From Eublepharis macularius (taxonomy: Eukaryota > Chordata > Lepidosauria > Squamata > Eublepharidae): a stretch of 64,000 nt of DNA. Numbering within the stretch: the first letter of the stretch is position 1; each line of letters begins with the position of its first letter. Of the stretch, positions 30,172 through 41,781 are shown piece by piece. Location: the NCBI RefSeq assembly GCF_028583425.1, contig NC_072807.1, positions 32,183,001 to 32,247,000 on the forward strand, given 5' to 3'. The notes under the pieces were generated by a model. The model searched no databases, was not told the origin of the DNA, and was given only the letters and a program-made list of their open reading frames with translations. The position numbers and the translations under genes were made by a program.

Positions 30172-30265
30172 TCATAAGAACATAAGAGAAGCCATGTTGG
30201 ATCAGGCCAATGGCCCATCCAGTCCAACACTCTGTGTCACACAGTGGCCAAAAAACCAGGTGTCA
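30172..30265 (+). repeat. CR1-like 3' UTR fragment
   Basis: It reads CATAAGAACATAAGAGAAGC, then TTGGATCAGGCCAATGGCCC and CCAGTCCAACACTCTGTGTC, a common vertebrate CR1/L3-type segment. Confidence 0.6.
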
Positions 30266-31387
30266 TCAGGAGGTCTGCCAGTGGGGCAGACCAGCCAGCC
30301 AGCTGGGCAGACCCATGCCCCCACCTGGCTGCTCTGCAAAAGATAACCCCGCATCCTTCCGCACGGCCCCATCCCTCTTTAAAAGGGAGCAATGCATGCC
30401 AGTTCTTGAACTCTTGCAAGATCCTTCATCTCAGGAGAGTTCTGCCACCCTTTCAGGTTGCCAGAGCAACCCCAAATGGCAGCCGAACTCTTTCGAGAGG
30501 ACAGAGTCCCGCCAGGGTCCAGGAAGCCTTATATGGCATGAGCAGCTTCCCAAGCTATTTTTAAAGAGATATGGGGCAGTAAAGAGGAAAGGAGATCTCC
30601 TCTGGCCTCTGATTGGTGGCAAGAGTGAGGAACTGCTGCCACCACTGCTGCCCCAGAGAGCAAAACACCTTGAGTCTCCTCTGTAAATACTGGATTCTTC
30701 ACTGTACAGTGCAATATACTTTGTGAAATGCAATGTCCTCCAATATACTCTGTATATAGAAATACTCTGCAGTATGCCCTGTACAAAGAGTTGCTAGGCA
30801 ATGCCCGGCAACCATCAGAAAATTAGGGACGGGGGCCTGGGAGGCGCCAGCATTGCATGCACAATGATGTCATGTCCGAGTTTTCCCTGGAAGTGATGTC
30901 ACAGCGCTGTTTTTAAAACTGCTTTGAGTAGCAGTGGAATGATACAGAAAAGCAATTGCTGTTTACCTGGGAGCAAGTCTGGAGGGTGGGCGGGGAGTAT
31001 TTTTGGTTCACTTTAATTAGTTTCTCCCCTGCTTTGTTTTTTTTTCTTCCTCCTTTGACAAAAAGTGCCTCCTTCCGTTGTTGCTGTTTTCCCCGTGGGT
31101 TGCATCAGCAGAAACTCAAGATCTTGAATTTTCTCACCTATAACAGCCAGCTACAATTCTACTTTACATATTGACTGACCTATTTAGGAAACAGGCCAAT
31201 TCTTTGAGCGAAGGAACTGCAGAAATAAAGCACAGGAGACGAGCACCCAGGCCCAGTGTTTGAAAATCCAGAGGGTCTGTGCAGTACGTATTTTGTTACT
31301 AAATTTCACACAAAACTGCTTTCTATGAAGTTGGGCCACTCATTACCATCACCCACTCTGAGTGACAGTGGCTCTTTAGTGTCTTGG
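30266..31387. other. Intergenic, no gene seen
   Basis: The open frame at 30210-30686 starts within the CR1-like fragment and has no family resemblance. Nothing else is recognisable. Confidence 0.4.
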
Positions 31388-31568
31388 AAACACACGCAGC
31401 TGCCTTATACCGAGTCAGAACATTGCTTGACCAAGGTAGGTGTTGTCTACTCTGGCAGGCAGTAGCTCTCCAGGGTGTCAAGAAGAGACCTTTCACATCA
31501 CCTATTGGAGGTGAACCAGGGTCCTTCTACATGCAAAGTAGATGCTCTGCCACTGAGCCATGGGCCCC
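31388..31568 (-). repeat. tRNA-derived SINE, second family
   Basis: The minus strand reads GGGGCCCATGGCTCAGTGGC, AGAGCATCTACTTTGCATGT and ACCCTGGTTCACCTCCAA. The body ends ACTCGGTATAAGGCAGCTGC. Confidence 0.75.
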
Positions 31569-32386
31569 TCTTGAAAGATGTGAATGCACAACGCTGCCTT
31601 CTGTTGAGTTAGACCATTGATCGGTGAAGCTCTGTTTTGTCTGTGACAAGATATGAGTTCCATGACTGTGCCTCTCTCTTTTTGACTCCTTGACTCCTCA
31701 AATCATGTCTCTTTGCTTGGCCAGAAGGGAAAAGACCTGGTATGAACTTCCCAAGAAACTCATACACGCTACAGTTGAAGTGTCAAGAACAACTGCCCGC
31801 CCAGCTTCCCAAGGAAGAGGTTTCCTTCGACAAACACCGATCGGCAAGTGTGATGCTGCAGTCCCAGAGGAGATGAGCCGGAGACATCTTTAGAAGCGAC
31901 AAGGTATTGAGTGCATACCTCAGAGAAAGGAAGAAGAGATCGTATCAGGATATTACTTTCACCTCAAGCTGCAGGATTGTGCTTCCATGTAATAAAACGC
32001 CTTTGCTTTATCCAACTCGTCTCCTCCACTTCTTTGTAGATTTTTTTGGTTTCGTTTTGTTTTACCTTCTTTCTGGCACCTGCACTCAAAGCATTTCAGC
32101 TTCTCCAAACAATGGCAATTGCAAGAGAGCCATTCAATGCACTGGGTCAACAGTCCAGAGACCGGAAAGGATTTGCAAAAGGCGCCATGACAAGGGCAGT
32201 AGAGAGTAATTCCCCTATCTTAAAAGGAAAAAAAGCACCATTATCTGCGTAGTTCTTCCTTGCCTAGTTATATAATCCCTGCCAAATAGCGACACAGAAA
32301 TAAAGGCAGTGATCTTAAGGTTGCATGCTTTAGCCCGTTTACTCAGGAGTAAGCCATGAAATTCAATGTGGCTGACTCACAAGTAC
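31569..32386. other. Intergenic, no gene seen
   Basis: A fragment of the same SINE end is at about 31580-31640. The rest is unique. Confidence 0.4.
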
Positions 32387-32399
32387 GTGCATAGTAGGG

Positions 32400-32560
32400 G
32401 TGTGCAAGCCAAAAATTTTCGGCTATAGCCGAAAGTAGAAAGCCGAAAGAAGATTCTCTATCGTTAAAGCCGAAAGCCGAAACAAGAATCTCTTTCGGCT
32501 TTCGACTTTCGGGATTCTTTCGGCATTATTTCGGCATTCTTTCGGCTTTTTTCTATGGGA
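32400..32560. repeat. TTTCGGC/GCCGAAA cluster, left end of hAT-like element
   Basis: About ten copies of TTTCGGC or its complement lie within 160 bp of the left terminus and are matched at 35965-36130. Clustered subterminal motifs are where hAT transposases usually bind. Confidence 0.75.
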
Positions 32561-32824
32561 AAATGCCTCCGTCTTCCCGGACGTCTGGGGGAGGCATTTT
32601 CCCACCGAATAAGCCCAAAATTGGTGGGGACCTTCCTCTAACCCTTCTCTAACAACCACCCAAGTTTCAGACAGATTGGACTTTGGGGGGCCATGTTATG
32701 GCCCCCCAAAGCAGGTCCCCCCATCCTCCCATAAGAAAGCGAAGGAGCAGCATATTGTTAGCATGCTGCTGCTCATCTTTCTTCATTATTTCCTATGGGG
32801 AAAAAATGAAGAGGCAGGCTTCCT

Positions 32825-33500
32825 TTGCCAGGGGTGGCATTTTGCATGCAAAATGCCCCCCTCACCCTCAGGGGCCCTTCTCCCACCCCTCCTCCCACCC
32901 CCCACCAAGGCTCAGCCTGCTCCCACTTGGGGGGGCCATTTCATGGCCTCCCCAAGTAGGTGCTCTAATCTCTACCACTGACAGCTGGGGGAGGCTTGTG
33001 TTGCCAAGGGTGGCATTTTGCATGCAAAATGCCCCCAAGCCCTCAGGGGCCCTTCTCCCACCCTTCCCCCCACCCCCCACCCAGGCTCAGCCTGCTCCCA
33101 CTTGGGGGGGCCATTTCATGGCCTCCCCAAGTAGGTGCTCTAATCTCTACCACTGACAGCTGGGGGAGGCTTGTGTTGCCAGGGGTGGCATTTTGCATGC
33201 AAAATGCCCCCCAACCCTCTGGGGCCCTTCTCCCACCCCTCCTCCCACCCCCCACCAAGGCTCAGCCTGCTCCCACTTGGGGGGGGGCATTTCATGGCCT
33301 CCCCAAGTAGGTGCTCTGCTCTCATCTCTACCACTGACAGCTGGGGGAGGCTTGTCTTGCCAGGGGTGGCATTTTGCATGCAAAATGCCCCCCAGCCCTC
33401 TGGGGCCCTTCTCCCACCCTTCCTCCCACCCCCCACCAAGGCTCAGACTGCTCCCACTTGGGGGGGGCATTTCATGGCCTCCCCAAGTAGGTCCTCTCAG
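32825..33500. repeat. ~177-bp tandem repeat, four units (left arm)
   Basis: Units are spaced 176, 175 and 181 bp. Each contains a perfect 22-bp palindrome centred on TTTTGCATGCAAAA, at 32836, 33012, 33187 and 33368, followed by C/T-rich sequence and CCATTTCATGGCCTCCCC. Confidence 0.9.
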
Positions 33501-34010
33501 CCCCTAAAGTCCACCCCTTACAGCCCCACACAAACCCAATTCCCCCCCAGCTGCCACACACAGACCCAAATCCCCACATTAGCCCCTCACAGACCCAAAT
33601 CCACCCCCACCTGCCCCACACCCATAACCCCAGGAACAGGCTGGCAAAGGCCAGCCCTCTCCCTTTGTTCCCTATGCTGGGAACTTCTAAACTCTCTTTC
33701 CCTGGGCAATTCTGCACAGCCCAGGGGTGCCACAATGGTGGGCACACTTCTGAGTGCCAGCTGGTCCCTGTGAAAGAGCACCTGAACCACAGACACCCTC
33801 CCTCAAATTCCCCCACCACCTACAGAGATGGCTGGCCAGCCAGCCCCATTGTTCCCTATGATGGGAACCAACTGCACAACAAAGAATAAAACAAGAACAA
33901 CACAAAATAAAGTTTAAAAAAAATTATTTTCTCCCTTCCAAAGTACAAGTAGGCAAAGCATTATGACACATTACACCAGCAGTCCCCCACACAGAAAAAT
34001 TAAAACAAAA

Positions 34011-34430
34011 CTCACTTAACATCAGAGAATCACAAAACACGATTCCTGTCAAAAACACTTTATTTCTTGAACAGCTTTAGGTTACACAGCAGGGGGGAAC
34101 ACCAAAGGGCATGGCAGCACTATCTTACACAAAAATAACACAACTCACTTAACATCAGAGAATCACAAAAGCACAATTCCTGTCAAAAACACTTTATTTC
34201 TTGAACAGCTTTAGGCTACACAGCAGGGGGGGAACACCAAAGGGCATGGAAGCAGTATCTTACACAAAAATAACACAACTCACTTCACATTAAAGAATCA
34301 CCCCAAAAAATTGCTGTCAAAAGCACTTTATTTCTGTAACTGCTTTAGGTTACACAGTAGGAAGGCACCACAGAGAAGGAAAGCAGTGTACTACACAAAA
34401 ATAACACAACTCACTTCACATCAGAGAATC
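34011..34430. repeat. ~133-bp tandem repeat, left arm
   Basis: Units start with CTCACTTAACATCAGAGAAT or a variant at about 34011, 34144, 34279 and 34410. Each carries CACTTTATTTCTTGAACAGC and ACACAGCAGGGGGGAAC. They are mirrored in the right arm. Confidence 0.85.
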
Positions 34431-34469
34431 ACACAAACACAATTGCTGTCAAAAACGGTGAAGTGGGTT

Positions 34470-34870
34470 GTATTATTTTTTGTAGTACATTGCTATCATG
34501 TCCTGTTGTGCCATCCTACTGTGTAACCTAAAGCTGTTCAAGAAATAAAGTGTTTTTGCCAGGAATTGTGTTTTTGTGATTCTCTGATGTTAAGTGAGTT
34601 GTGTTATTTTTGTGTAAGATAGTGCTGCCATGCCCTTTGGTGTTCCCCCCTGCTGTGTAACCTAAAGCTGTTCAAGAAATAAAGTGTTTTTAACAGGAAT
34701 TGTGCTTTGTGATTCTCTGATGTGAAGTGAGTTGTGTTATTTTTGTGTAAGATAGTGCTGCCATGCCCTTTGGTGTTCCCCCCTGCTGTGTAACCTAAAG
34801 CTGTTCAAGAAATAAAGTGTTTTTGACAGGAATCATGCTTTGTGATTCTCTGATGTTAAGTGAGTTTTGT
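34470..34870. repeat. ~133-bp tandem repeat, right arm
   Basis: This is the inverse of the left-arm array, with GCTGTTCAAGAAATAAAGTG recurring about three times. Confidence 0.85.
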
Positions 34871-35384
34871 TTTAATTTTTCTGTGTGGGGGACTGCTGGT
34901 GTAATGTGTCATAATGCTTTGCCTACTTGTACTTTGGAAGGGAGAATATAATTTTTTTAAAACTTTATTTTGTGTTGTTCTTGTTTTATTCTTTGTTGTG
35001 CAGTTGGTTCCCATCATAGGGAACAATGGGGCTGGCTGGCCAGCCATCTCTGTAGGTGGTGGGGGAATTTGAGGGAGGGTGTCTGTGGTTCAGGTGCTCT
35101 TTCACAGGGACCAGCTGGCACTCAGAAGTGTGCCCACCATTGTGGCACCCCTGGGCTGTGCAGAATTGCCTAGGGAAAGAGAGTTTAGAAGTTCCCAGCA
35201 TAGGGAACAAAGGGAGAGGGCTGGCCTTTGCCAGCCTGTTCCTGGGGTTATGGGTGTGGGGCAGGTGGGGGTGGATTTGGGTCTGTGAGGGGCTAATGTG
35301 GGGATTTGGGTCTGTGTGTGGCAGCTGGGGGGAATTGGGTTTGTGTGGGGCTGTAAGGGGTGGACTTTAGGGGCTGAGAGGACC

Positions 35385-35700
35385 TACTTGGGGAGGCCAT
35401 GAAATGGCCCCCCCAAGTGGGAGCAGGCTGAGACTTGGTGGGGGGTGGGAGGAGGGGTGGGAGAAGGGCCCCAGAGGGTTGGGGGGCATTTTGCATGCAA
35501 AATGCCACCCCTGGCAACACAAGCCTCCCCCAGCTGTCAGTGGTAGAGATGAGAGCAGAGCACCTACTTGGGGAGGCCATGAAATGGCCCCCCCAAGTGG
35601 GAGCAGGCTGAGCCTTGGTGGGGGGTGGGAGGAGGGGTGGGAGAAGGGCCCCTGAGGGTGAGGGGGCATTTTGCATGCAAAATGCCACCCCTGGCAAAGG
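35385..35700. repeat. ~180-bp tandem repeat, two units (right arm)
   Basis: Only two units are present, with the 22-bp palindrome at 35485 and 35665, against four in the left arm. Confidence 0.9.
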
Positions 35701-36147
35701 AAGCCTGCCTCTTCATTTTTTCCCCATAGGAAATAATGAAGAAAGATCAGCAGCAGCATGCTAACAATATGCTGCTCCTTTGCTTTCTTATGGGGAGGAT
35801 GGGGGGACCTGCTTTGGGGGGCCATAACATGGCCCCCCAAAGTCCAATCTGTCTGAAACTTGGGTGGTTGTTAGAGAAGGGTTAGAGGAAGGTCCCCACC
35901 AATTTTGGGCTTATTCGGTGGGAAAATGCCTCCTCCAGACGTCCTGGAAGACGGAGGCATTTTCCCATAGAAAAGCCGAAAGAAAGCCGAAAGAATCCCG
36001 AAACGTTTCGGCTTTTTTCTTTCGGCTACCCGAAACGTTTCGGCATTCCCCGAAACGTTTCGGCATTCCCCGAAAGAAGCCGAAACACTTTTGTTTCGGC
36101 ATTCTTTCGGCATTCTGAATGCCGAAACGCACATCCCTAGTGCATAG

Positions 36148-36884
36148 TAAACAGACATTCCAGGTAGACCAGAGAAAAATGAATAAAAATCCATTTATTA
36201 CTGTTTATTAAGACCAACCAAAATGACACAGCAAGAGTGTGCTAACTGGGAGGCGGCAAGCCTCGAATGAAGCAGCAATAGCGGAAGGGTAGCTGGCAGG
36301 TCACTGAAAATTCAAAGAAAACCGACGCAGAGAATTTTCAAATGGGCAATTAAAAGAAGCGACGAAAGAAGCACGGAAAGCCTGCTGCTACTGCAACGCT
36401 CGTCTGCTTCGAGTTCTGACTTGAATCAATCATTCCAGAGGAAATATCTAGCCAGGAAATACCCTTTTTACAAAGAAGTCACGCATTCAACACAGAGCGG
36501 TTCTCTGCATAAAGCTTGCTGGCTTTCTATTCAGATTTCAACTGGGCTTGCAGGAGTTATAGGTGACCTCGGCTAGGACATTAGCCCCGTGCATAATCAG
36601 AGTGCCTTTCATTTATGAACCTTCATAATCTCTGCTTGAAAATGGCCTGGGGGAGGGCGGTGGGGGTAGGACAAAGGCTAAAGCAACAGTACAATGAAGG
36701 TTTCAAGGTGTCTTCCACAGAGTAGTTGAAGACCATTATTTAGAGGTGCTCTCAAATTTTTTGGCTCTAGGCTATTTTTTTCCTCATCTGTGTGGTTGTT
36801 GCGTAACCCACGCTTCCCTGAGCAATCAGAATAGGTTACACTGTTCATAGGCTTTTTAAAAAGACGATTGTTTATTTACTTGCA
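36148..36884. other. Intergenic, no gene seen
   Basis: No recognisable exon or repeat. Confidence 0.4.
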
Positions 36885-37025
36885 GTTTTTTTATCCCACT
36901 CTTCCTCCAAGTTCTTGCTAGTGAACCTGGCTCTCCCTCCCTCCTTTTTTAGCTTCACAACAATCTTGTGAGGTGGATTCGGCTGAGAGACTGAGTGCCT
37001 GGCCCAAGGTCATCCAGTTGGGAAG
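36885..37025 (-). repeat. tRNA-derived SINE fragment
   Basis: On the plus strand it reads TTTATCCCACTCTTCCTCCA, CTTGTGAGGTGGATTCGGCT and GGCCCAAGGTCATCCAG, the complement of the conserved body. The head is missing. Confidence 0.55.
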
Positions 37026-37089
37026 ATGTGATTGCTGTCACTTAGGAAAGAGGAGGGAGATGTTCCTGTTGGTAACAGAGGATGGGACT

Positions 37090-37315
37090 CTTAATAATGT
37101 GTTTAAACTGGAGGAGGGATGGTACTGGCTGGACATTAGGAAAAACTTATTCATGTTAAGAGTAATTCAGTGGTGGCATCGGCTGCCTAGGGATGTGGTG
37201 GGTTCGAGGAGCAGCTGGACAAATTCTTGTCGGGGATACTTCAGGCTGTTCCTGCATTGGGCAGGGGTTGGACGAGATGGTCTGTAAGGCCCCTTCTAAC
37301 TCTAAGAGTTTCACG
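37090..37315 (+). mobile_element. CR1 LINE 3' end
   Basis: CTGGAGGAGGGATGGTACTG and CTGGACATTAGGAAAAACTT, then GGCTGCCTAGGGATGTGGTG and GACGAGATGGTCTGTAAGGC, CCCTTCTAACTCTAAGA. This is the standard CR1 3' UTR order (TGGATGTCAGGAAGAACTT, GGCTGCCCAGGGA-GTGGTG, GA-GATC-TTAAGGTCCCTTCCAAC). It is 5'-truncated and non-coding. Confidence 0.8.
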
Positions 37316-37319
37316 GTCT

Positions 37320-39735
37320 CCCCACTCCTTGTTCAACGACCCAACTGCTGACCCACTTTGGCTGAAGGGGACAAGCATGGAGGAATTGTGTAAACAGCGG
37401 GAGCTTCTTGAGAGGAACCTTCTCTACGCAAGTGGTCAGAAGTGGCCAAGACTCTGTGGTATGCTGTAGTACCATGTAGCCCTGCTGGATCCAATGGGTG
37501 TAGAAAGTACATGAAAAGATTCATGGGCTATTTTCTACAACTAGAGGGACAGTGCTGTGTCCAAATATATGCTGGGGAAGGGCAGCTCTCTAGAGAGCAC
37601 TTTGCCCAGGGCTCACAGCTTGTGCAGGTGAGATGTGTAGAATTTGGCTACACTCCATAATGAACAGCCACTGAGTGATTCTGCCACGATCCAGCCCACT
37701 GATAACTTTGAATGAAAAAATTTACCTTAACTAGAACAATTGGCCCTAGAAGTTTCTTAGATCCTGTGTCTCTTGAGTTTACAGCCACAGCCAGCCATCT
37801 TCTTCAAGGAAGAGCAAAAATGTGCTGCCAGATACGGAGCAAGCCAAAATGTCTGAGTGAGGAGTCTTAATCTAGCCACCAACTTCCCGAGGCTGTTCGC
37901 TGACCCTGAGAGGCCCAGTCAAAAAGGCAACATGTACAATTGTGAAGCGATTCAGTAGTGCTACAGTACTAGCTCCAACCCTTGTCCAACCCTTGCAACT
38001 CCACCTGAGGGCAAAATGCTAGTAAGTCTGCAGACTGGCTCTCATCATGGTTGGAATAACTTGGCTGCTACCTGGGAGCTGTCCGTGGTATTGAGAATTC
38101 TTCTCCCCCTTTTTTTCAATCGTCCTAATCTTCAAGATACTCTTTTCCTGCCTCTTCCACCTTGGCAGGAAGAGAATAGCTTGAAGAGAAGATGCTTGAC
38201 CCAACCTAGCACATGCTTCTAAGTAGAACATGATATCTTCTCACTGCACCTATATGGTGTACATCCCAAGTTAGGAAGCCATTCCTGGTGTGCCTGAAAT
38301 GGCACCTGCCTGGCAACTTCTGTTAGGAAGATAAGGAGACAGGAAAGAGAGAAAGTTTCAAGTCAAGATCTTAAAGTGCCTTTGTTCATATACTGTTGTA
38401 GGATGCCAGGCAAGTTTGAAAGGAAAGAATGGGGAAGGAAATGGCAGGCCCAATTGCAAATATAAAAATCATTGGTTCTCTCACACCAAATGGAACACAT
38501 GGCCACTGGGTATCCAAAGGCAATGGACAGTGTAGTACAGAAGTTGTTTGGGATCTATATTGCCAGAGCATTTCTGTGCAATTAGGTAGAAGATGGAGAA
38601 TGCAGGATCCAGGAAGGGAAACGAAAAAAGGAAATGCAGGTGTGAATCCTGGCAGATCATCTATGACTCACAAGGAATCAGAGGCAGAAGCAAATGACAA
38701 AAAAAGTTTGCATTTATTGCAGTTTGGTAGACAAAATGCCAGAGGCGAGCCCGTGGCTCTGCAGGCACCTGTGACTGAGTGACAGGTCCCTCCCACGATG
38801 AGAGCAGCTGTTCCATCATAGGAACAAACAGAGGCCCTCCACTAATGATTACCAAGACTTGCTCCTTCCTACCTTCATAGAAGCAGCAAGCTGCCCTGGA
38901 AAAGTGGGAAGGAAGCAGCCCTTCTGCATCACAGAAAACTCATGGCTTTCCTGGGATACTCTAGAACAAAAACTCTGGCAGGAGCATTAAACTTTAAGAA
39001 GGCAGAACTTTAGGCAGACAGAAGGAGCCAGGTCTCCTAGGGCGGTCGGAGGGGCTGTCGGGCTCAGAAGATCAGAGTTTAAAGTAAATAAGTCAGACAT
39101 CTCCTATTGTTGCAATAATACATACCTCCCCCCCCCCCTTTTTCGCAGTTCTGATTTTTAGTACCTATTCCTACAACAGGAATAGAAAATAGTTGGCCTT
39201 GGCAAGTGGTCTAGAAAAGTGGTCCTCAATTTTTCATATCTTATGTCCTACCAATCACTCCATCAAAGAATCAGGGTCCCACCATGACAGAACCACTTTT
39301 TCCATATCTACAAACATTCTGGTATTATAGTTATCATTTACGGCAAGTGTTAAGGATGCAAAAAACTGAAGAAGTACAATGGATAAGCTCTGGCAGCTAG
39401 GGTCTGCAGGAAGCAGCATTTCCTCCCGGTGGCTGGGTGGGAGGTGGGATTACTGCTAGCATGCCGAAAGACCACAGGTGGATAGTCCATGGCAGGCGGG
39501 TTGGGCAGAGGATGGCACATCATGCTTGCAGGTAAATATGGGGATAGAAGGGGAGTAAATTCTTAATGATTGCTATGAAAACTCTGCATCCCATCTTCTG
39601 CTTCCCACTGGTTGCAAACCACTGCTCTCGACAAATCTGGGTTTCCATTTTCCACCCCAAAGGAGAAGCCTTGGCTGTTCTGGAACTCTGGGAAAGAATG
39701 ATTCAAGGACATCGGTGCTTCCCCTTTCAACACAT
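37320..39735. other. Intergenic, no gene seen
   Basis: Short open frames without family resemblance. A C run is at about 39127. No named repeat. Confidence 0.4.
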
Positions 39736-39744
39736 CCTTAGTAG

Positions 39745-39905
39745 GCGTGACGGTCTCCCCTCTGGGTTGGCAGCACCTCTGGGTTTGGGGTCAGCCACCA
39801 AGGAAGGCTCTGCAGAGGAAGGCAATGGCAAACCGCCTCTGCTTCTCACTTGCTGAGGTTGCCATGGATCGACTGCGACTTGGCAGCACATATGCACACA
39901 AGAGT
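39745..39905 (+). repeat. Sauria/Bov-B-type SINE tail, decayed
   Basis: It shows GGCAATGGCAAACCGCCTCT, TTGCTGAGGTTGCCATGGAT and CGACTGCGACTTGGCAGCAC. The head is not recognisable. Confidence 0.5.
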
Positions 39906-40494
39906 CATCGACACACGGAAGCAACTTATCACATGTCTGGCTGTCCTCTGCTGGTAAAGTTACCACCAAACCGTTTTAAAAAGCTCACCTGCCTTTAACA
40001 GCATCCTAAGATGCAGAAATCAGACAAGGAAAGCTTTTTGCAGATCAGCCTAAGCATAGGCACCTGTGCTTAATAGCACATTAAGCAGTGTTTCAACACA
40101 CGGAGACAGGGGCTGGCAACCCTACATGCCATTTTGTGAGGTGGAGAAGCTGTGCCTTTCTAAATCTTTTGTCTGAATGGTCTGAAATCTGTCAGGCTAA
40201 AGTGTCTCCATTCACTGGGAGATGTGATTCAGTGTCGCGGCATGCTCGTCTTCGACTGAGCACGCATTGGTTCCTTAGAAATGAAGTGCTGCAGACGAGG
40301 ATGTCACCGTGCAGCAATTGCTGGAGTTTAATGAGTGACATCCGGTATGAATCACATACCGAAGATACGACGGCACTATTTTCATGAATGAAGCCGAAAG
40401 GAAGGCAATTCCCTTACACTGCTGATATAAATGGTTGTAACAGTCAAGCTGACATCTACTTCTGCCCACAACGCTGAAGACAACTAGCAGTAAT
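39906..40494. other. Intergenic, no gene seen
   Basis: No recognisable feature. Confidence 0.35.
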
Positions 40495-40745
40495 AATAAT
40501 AACAACAACATTCAATTTATATACCGCCCTTCAGGACAACTTAACACCCACTCAGAGTGGTTTACAAAGTATGTTATTATTATCCCCACAACAATCACCC
40601 TGTGAGGTGGGTGGGGCTGAGAGAGCTCTGGAAGAGCTGTGACTGACCCAAGGTCACCCAGCTGGCTTCAAGCAGAGGAGTGGGGAATCAAACCTGGTTC
40701 TCCTAATTAGAATCCTGCCGCTCTTAACCACTTCACCAAAATGGC
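40495..40745 (-). repeat. tRNA-derived SINE
   Basis: The minus strand runs from GTGAAGTGGTTAAGAGCGG and GGTTTGATTCCCCACTCC to the 3' end CCTGAAGGGCGGTATATAAA followed by (TTG)n and (TTA)n. Confidence 0.8.
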
Positions 40746-41094
40746 AAGTTTCAGCTGGTTTGACATTCACAACTCCGGGTTGCTTAACAAATGGAAAAAG
40801 GAATGCCATGAAAGAGTTTAGACGCAGGCATCTTCCCACTGGAAGAAAGAAATTACAAATTAGCCTCCTTGGAACAGAGTTACACAGAATGATCAGATAC
40901 CAAAGGTAACAGATCAGCCATGTCTTTGATAGTTGCACAGACGGGGGAATTTTAACAGAGCCAGAGGGTCACAGAGAACTGGGGGGAAGCTGCACTTGCT
41001 AAAATTGTCTCCTTTGTATAGCTATTCCAAGTACAAGTGCTTGGTTCTTTCCGGCACAATTTATTTTCCAATTTATTTTACCATGATCTTAACC

Positions 41095-41193
41095 TCCAAA
41101 AGGAAGGGGCTTCCAACACTTATGCCTCACTTTACTCCCCGACAGGGACCTAGAGCAGCGCATTCTCCTCTCAGCCCCACCCACCTCACAGGA

Positions 41194-41236
<43 letters not shown>

Positions 41237-41335
41237 CTAGCACAAGTTCACCAAGCAAGTTTCCAAGGCCAAAGGGCGGGGTTCAAACCTGCAGCCTCCC
41301 TGATCCTAGCCCAATACTCTCACTGCAACATCCCA
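41095..41335 (-). repeat. tRNA-derived SINE carrying a (TG)n microsatellite
   Basis: On the minus strand, GTGAGAGTATTGGGCTAGGA and GGTTTGAACCCC (B box) lead to the conserved CCTGTGAGGTGGGTGGGGCT, which is split by a CA/TG run (41196-41235). Confidence 0.65.
41196..41235. repeat. (TG)n microsatellite
   Basis: About 20 TG units inside a SINE. Confidence 0.9.
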
Positions 41336-41529
41336 TTTTGATTTGATTTCTCCATTTCAGGAAACAGCCCCCGAGCCTTAATTTGTCCACCAGCTTCTCT
41401 TTCCTCACACTGATTCCCACCCACCCGTTAAAAGGAACTCATTTTCCAACATTATATTTGCATCAGAATAAGAGGTATGTACGTGAAAAAAGAGAGAGAC
41501 AGTCAGTAGGATCAGAGTTAAGTAAATGC

Positions 41530-41781
41530 TTTGATAGGTAATAATAACAATAATAATAATATTTAATTTATATACCACCCTTCCGGATGGCTTAACACCC
41601 GCTTGGAGCGGTTTACAAAGTATGTTATTATTATCCCCACAACAACAAACATCCTGTGAGGTGGGTGGGACTGAGAGAGCTCCTAGAAGCTGTGTCTGAC
41701 CCAAGGTCACCCAGCTGGCTTCAAGTGGAGGAGTGGGGAATCAAACCTGGTTCTCCAGATTAGAGTCCCATGCTCTTAACT
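41530..41781 (-). repeat. tRNA-derived SINE
   Basis: It has the 3' end GGAAGGGTGGTATATAAATT and the B box GGTTTGATTCCCCACTCC on the minus strand. The tRNA-head end abuts the PLE unit at 41782. Confidence 0.75.

Larger units (their letters stand above)
32395..36139. mobile_element. Palindromic hAT-like element, 3.7 kb, non-coding
   Basis: It is flanked by identical 8-bp GTGCATAG at 32387-32394 and 36140-36147. The termini are TAGGGGTGTGC and, inverted, TAGGGATGTGC. An 8-bp duplication with YAGGG-type termini points to hAT. Almost the whole element is one foldback centred near 34450. Each arm has a subterminal zone of repeated TTTCGGC/GCCGAAA, a unique block (GGGAAAATGCCTCC, AACAACCACCCAAGTTTCAG), an array of ~177-bp repeats, a block encoding no known protein and a ~133-bp repeat array near the centre. 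The arms differ in copy number. No transposase frame is present. Confidence 0.85.

Noticed and set aside
32825..33500. Regular spaced repeats reminiscent of a CRISPR array
   Set aside because: Units are ~177 bp with no spacer-like unique segments, in a vertebrate genome and inside a transposon. They are ordinary tandem repeats.
32683..35840. Several 100-200-codon open frames rich in Pro, Ser and Gly
   Set aside because: They are translations of the tandem arrays of the palindromic element; the same peptide recurs with each repeat unit and no start or domain is conserved.
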